Source: Flavobacterium seoulense (GTDB lineage Bacteria; Bacteroidota; Bacteroidia; Flavobacteriales; Flavobacteriaceae). From it: DNA of 64,000 nt. The stretch covers positions 1 through 64,000 of the forward strand of contig NZ_JNCA01000032.1 of the NCBI RefSeq assembly GCF_000695795.1, written 5' to 3'. Under the pieces are notes generated by a model. It worked only from the letters and a program-made list of their open reading frames with translations, had not been told where the DNA came from and did not search any database. Every line of letters begins with the position of its first letter. Position 1 is the stretch's first letter. Position numbers and translations under genes: made by a program. Of the stretch, positions 63,343 through 64,000 are shown piece by piece.

Positions 63343-64000
63343 TTATCTGTTGCTCAATTTTGCTTTTTCTTTAATAATATCACTTATTTTTCGATTTTCA
63401 ATTTTACTTTCCAGCCATGAAATAATATCAAGATACAGGAAAGCTCTTTTTTCGTATGTGTTTTGATCTAATTCAATAAATCGTTCTTTCATTTTAATGA
63501 ACTCTTTTTTAATATCACTTGGATAAATAGAATTCAGATTTTTTAGGAATCGAATGATTTCTTTTTGTACTTCATGCAAATCATTCATTTTAATTAAAAA
63601 TTTATACGTGTTTTTAAGTTGGGTTTCCAGATAAAAATCTTTTCCTAATTCATAATGTGCAATCAGACATAGAATTCGGGCAAAACACATTAAATCTTCC
63701 CGCATACTCAAATTCTTATTGTTGATTATTTTTTCCAGATAGAAGATAGACTCGTTGTATTTTCCAACTCCGAAATAAATACTCGCAATTTTATAGAAAA
63801 ACAACATTTCGTGATGTTCATCTAAATGTTCGTTGTGTGTTTTTAATTTGCTTAAAATTTCAGGGATTAAATATTCACTTTCCGCGAAAGTTCCTTCCAT
63901 AATGTGAAGGTTCAATTTGTTGTTGTAAACATATAAAAACGACAATGATGCTATATTGTCGTTACTTGGAAAACGAGGATCTTTGATTGTTTCTTCTAAT
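63343..64000 (-). CDS. TPR-like helical repeat protein (N-terminus beyond window)
   Basis: The frame stays open from 63343 to the right edge (preceding residues read LEETIKDPRFPSNDNIAS), so the gene is partial at its 5' end. The internal TTG at 63945 is not a start. The visible about 218 residues are helical with TPR-like pairs, for example FFYKIASIYFGVGKYNESIFYLEKI and the following units of similar length. No membrane segment is seen. A role as a protein-interaction scaffold is inferred from the fold only. Confidence 0.65.
   Translation of the reverse strand, partial: LEETIKDPRFPSNDNIASLSFLYVYNNKLNLHIMEGTFAESEYLIPEILSKLKTHNEHLDEHHEMLFFYKIASIYFGVGKYNESIFYLEKIINNKNLSMREDLMCFARILCLIAHYELGKDFYLETQLKNTYKFLIKMNDLHEVQKEIIRFLKNLNSIYPSDIKKEFIKMKERFIELDQNTYEKRAFLYLDIISWLESKIENRKISDIIKEKAKLSNR

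Noticed and set aside
1..64000. CRISPR array, prophage or insertion sequence
   Set aside because: No regularly spaced repeats, transposase or phage structural genes were seen.

Overview
The window looks like a chromosomal segment of a Flavobacterium-type Bacteroidota. It is AT-rich and uses many TTTG/TAnnTTTG promoter elements. It encodes short-signal lipoproteins with a Cys lipobox and typical family genes: an OmpA lipoprotein, an M48 lipoprotein, DUF4369-TlpA, HsdR_N next to holA, EttA and Lon. I see no phage, IS element, CRISPR array or rRNA.

Layout. (1) 1-8.4 kb: an nth (endonuclease III) gene broken by one in-frame TGA, then a glycogen operon glgA-glgC-glgB and a GH31 alpha-glucosidase. 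(2) 8.5-33.7 kb: housekeeping and envelope genes, namely M48 lipoprotein, Atg22-like transporter, lipoprotein, lon, ATP-pyrophosphatase family protein, M1 peptidase, patatin, UvrD/PcrA helicase, Sua5, PH-domain protein, OmpA lipoprotein, GT2, HsdR_N protein, holA, a PhoX-like propeller plus MauG-type cytochrome pair, ettA and an ABC exporter. (3) 33.9-42.5 kb: tRNA-Val, then accessory genes: an orphan PD-(D/E)XK-like nuclease, a flavoprotein monooxygenase with an N-terminal zinc-ribbon-like segment, an LLM flavin oxidoreductase, a transglutaminase-like membrane protein, an orphan substrate-binding protein, nucleoside phosphorylase, SUI1 and an IPNS-type dioxygenase. (4) 43.3-61.1 kb: an eight-gene, tightly coupled biosynthetic operon. 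(5) 61.1-64 kb: two tandem tRNA-Tyr genes, a DUF4369-TlpA gene broken by a second in-frame TGA, a small protein and a TPR-like protein that runs off the end.

The most interesting system is region 4. Its first protein joins two flavin-dependent enoyl-reductase-type barrels (PfaD/FabK/nitronate monooxygenase fold) to KS-AT-ACP-ACP-KR. Its second is KS-AT-DH with a phosphopantetheinyl transferase at the C-terminus. A stand-alone ACP, an alpha/beta hydrolase, two GT1 glycosyltransferases fused in one chain, two condensation-domain-type acyltransferases and a small membrane protein follow, mostly with 4-13 bp overlaps. The parts match a PUFA-synthase-like (Pfa-type) secondary lipid synthase rearranged into fused proteins. 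I infer that it makes a glycosylated, acylated polyketide or fatty-acid lipid; the product is unknown. From about 49.5 to 58.0 kb the operon is visibly richer in G+C than both its own first gene and its last three genes, which suggests mosaic assembly by transfer.

Regulation. Perfect or near-perfect TAnnTTTG (-7) elements lie 4-52 bases upstream of about half the genes. For several genes the apparent upstream TTG start codon is actually part of this promoter box, so I moved those starts to the next ATG. The PKS operon has no such element in the 257 bases before its start.
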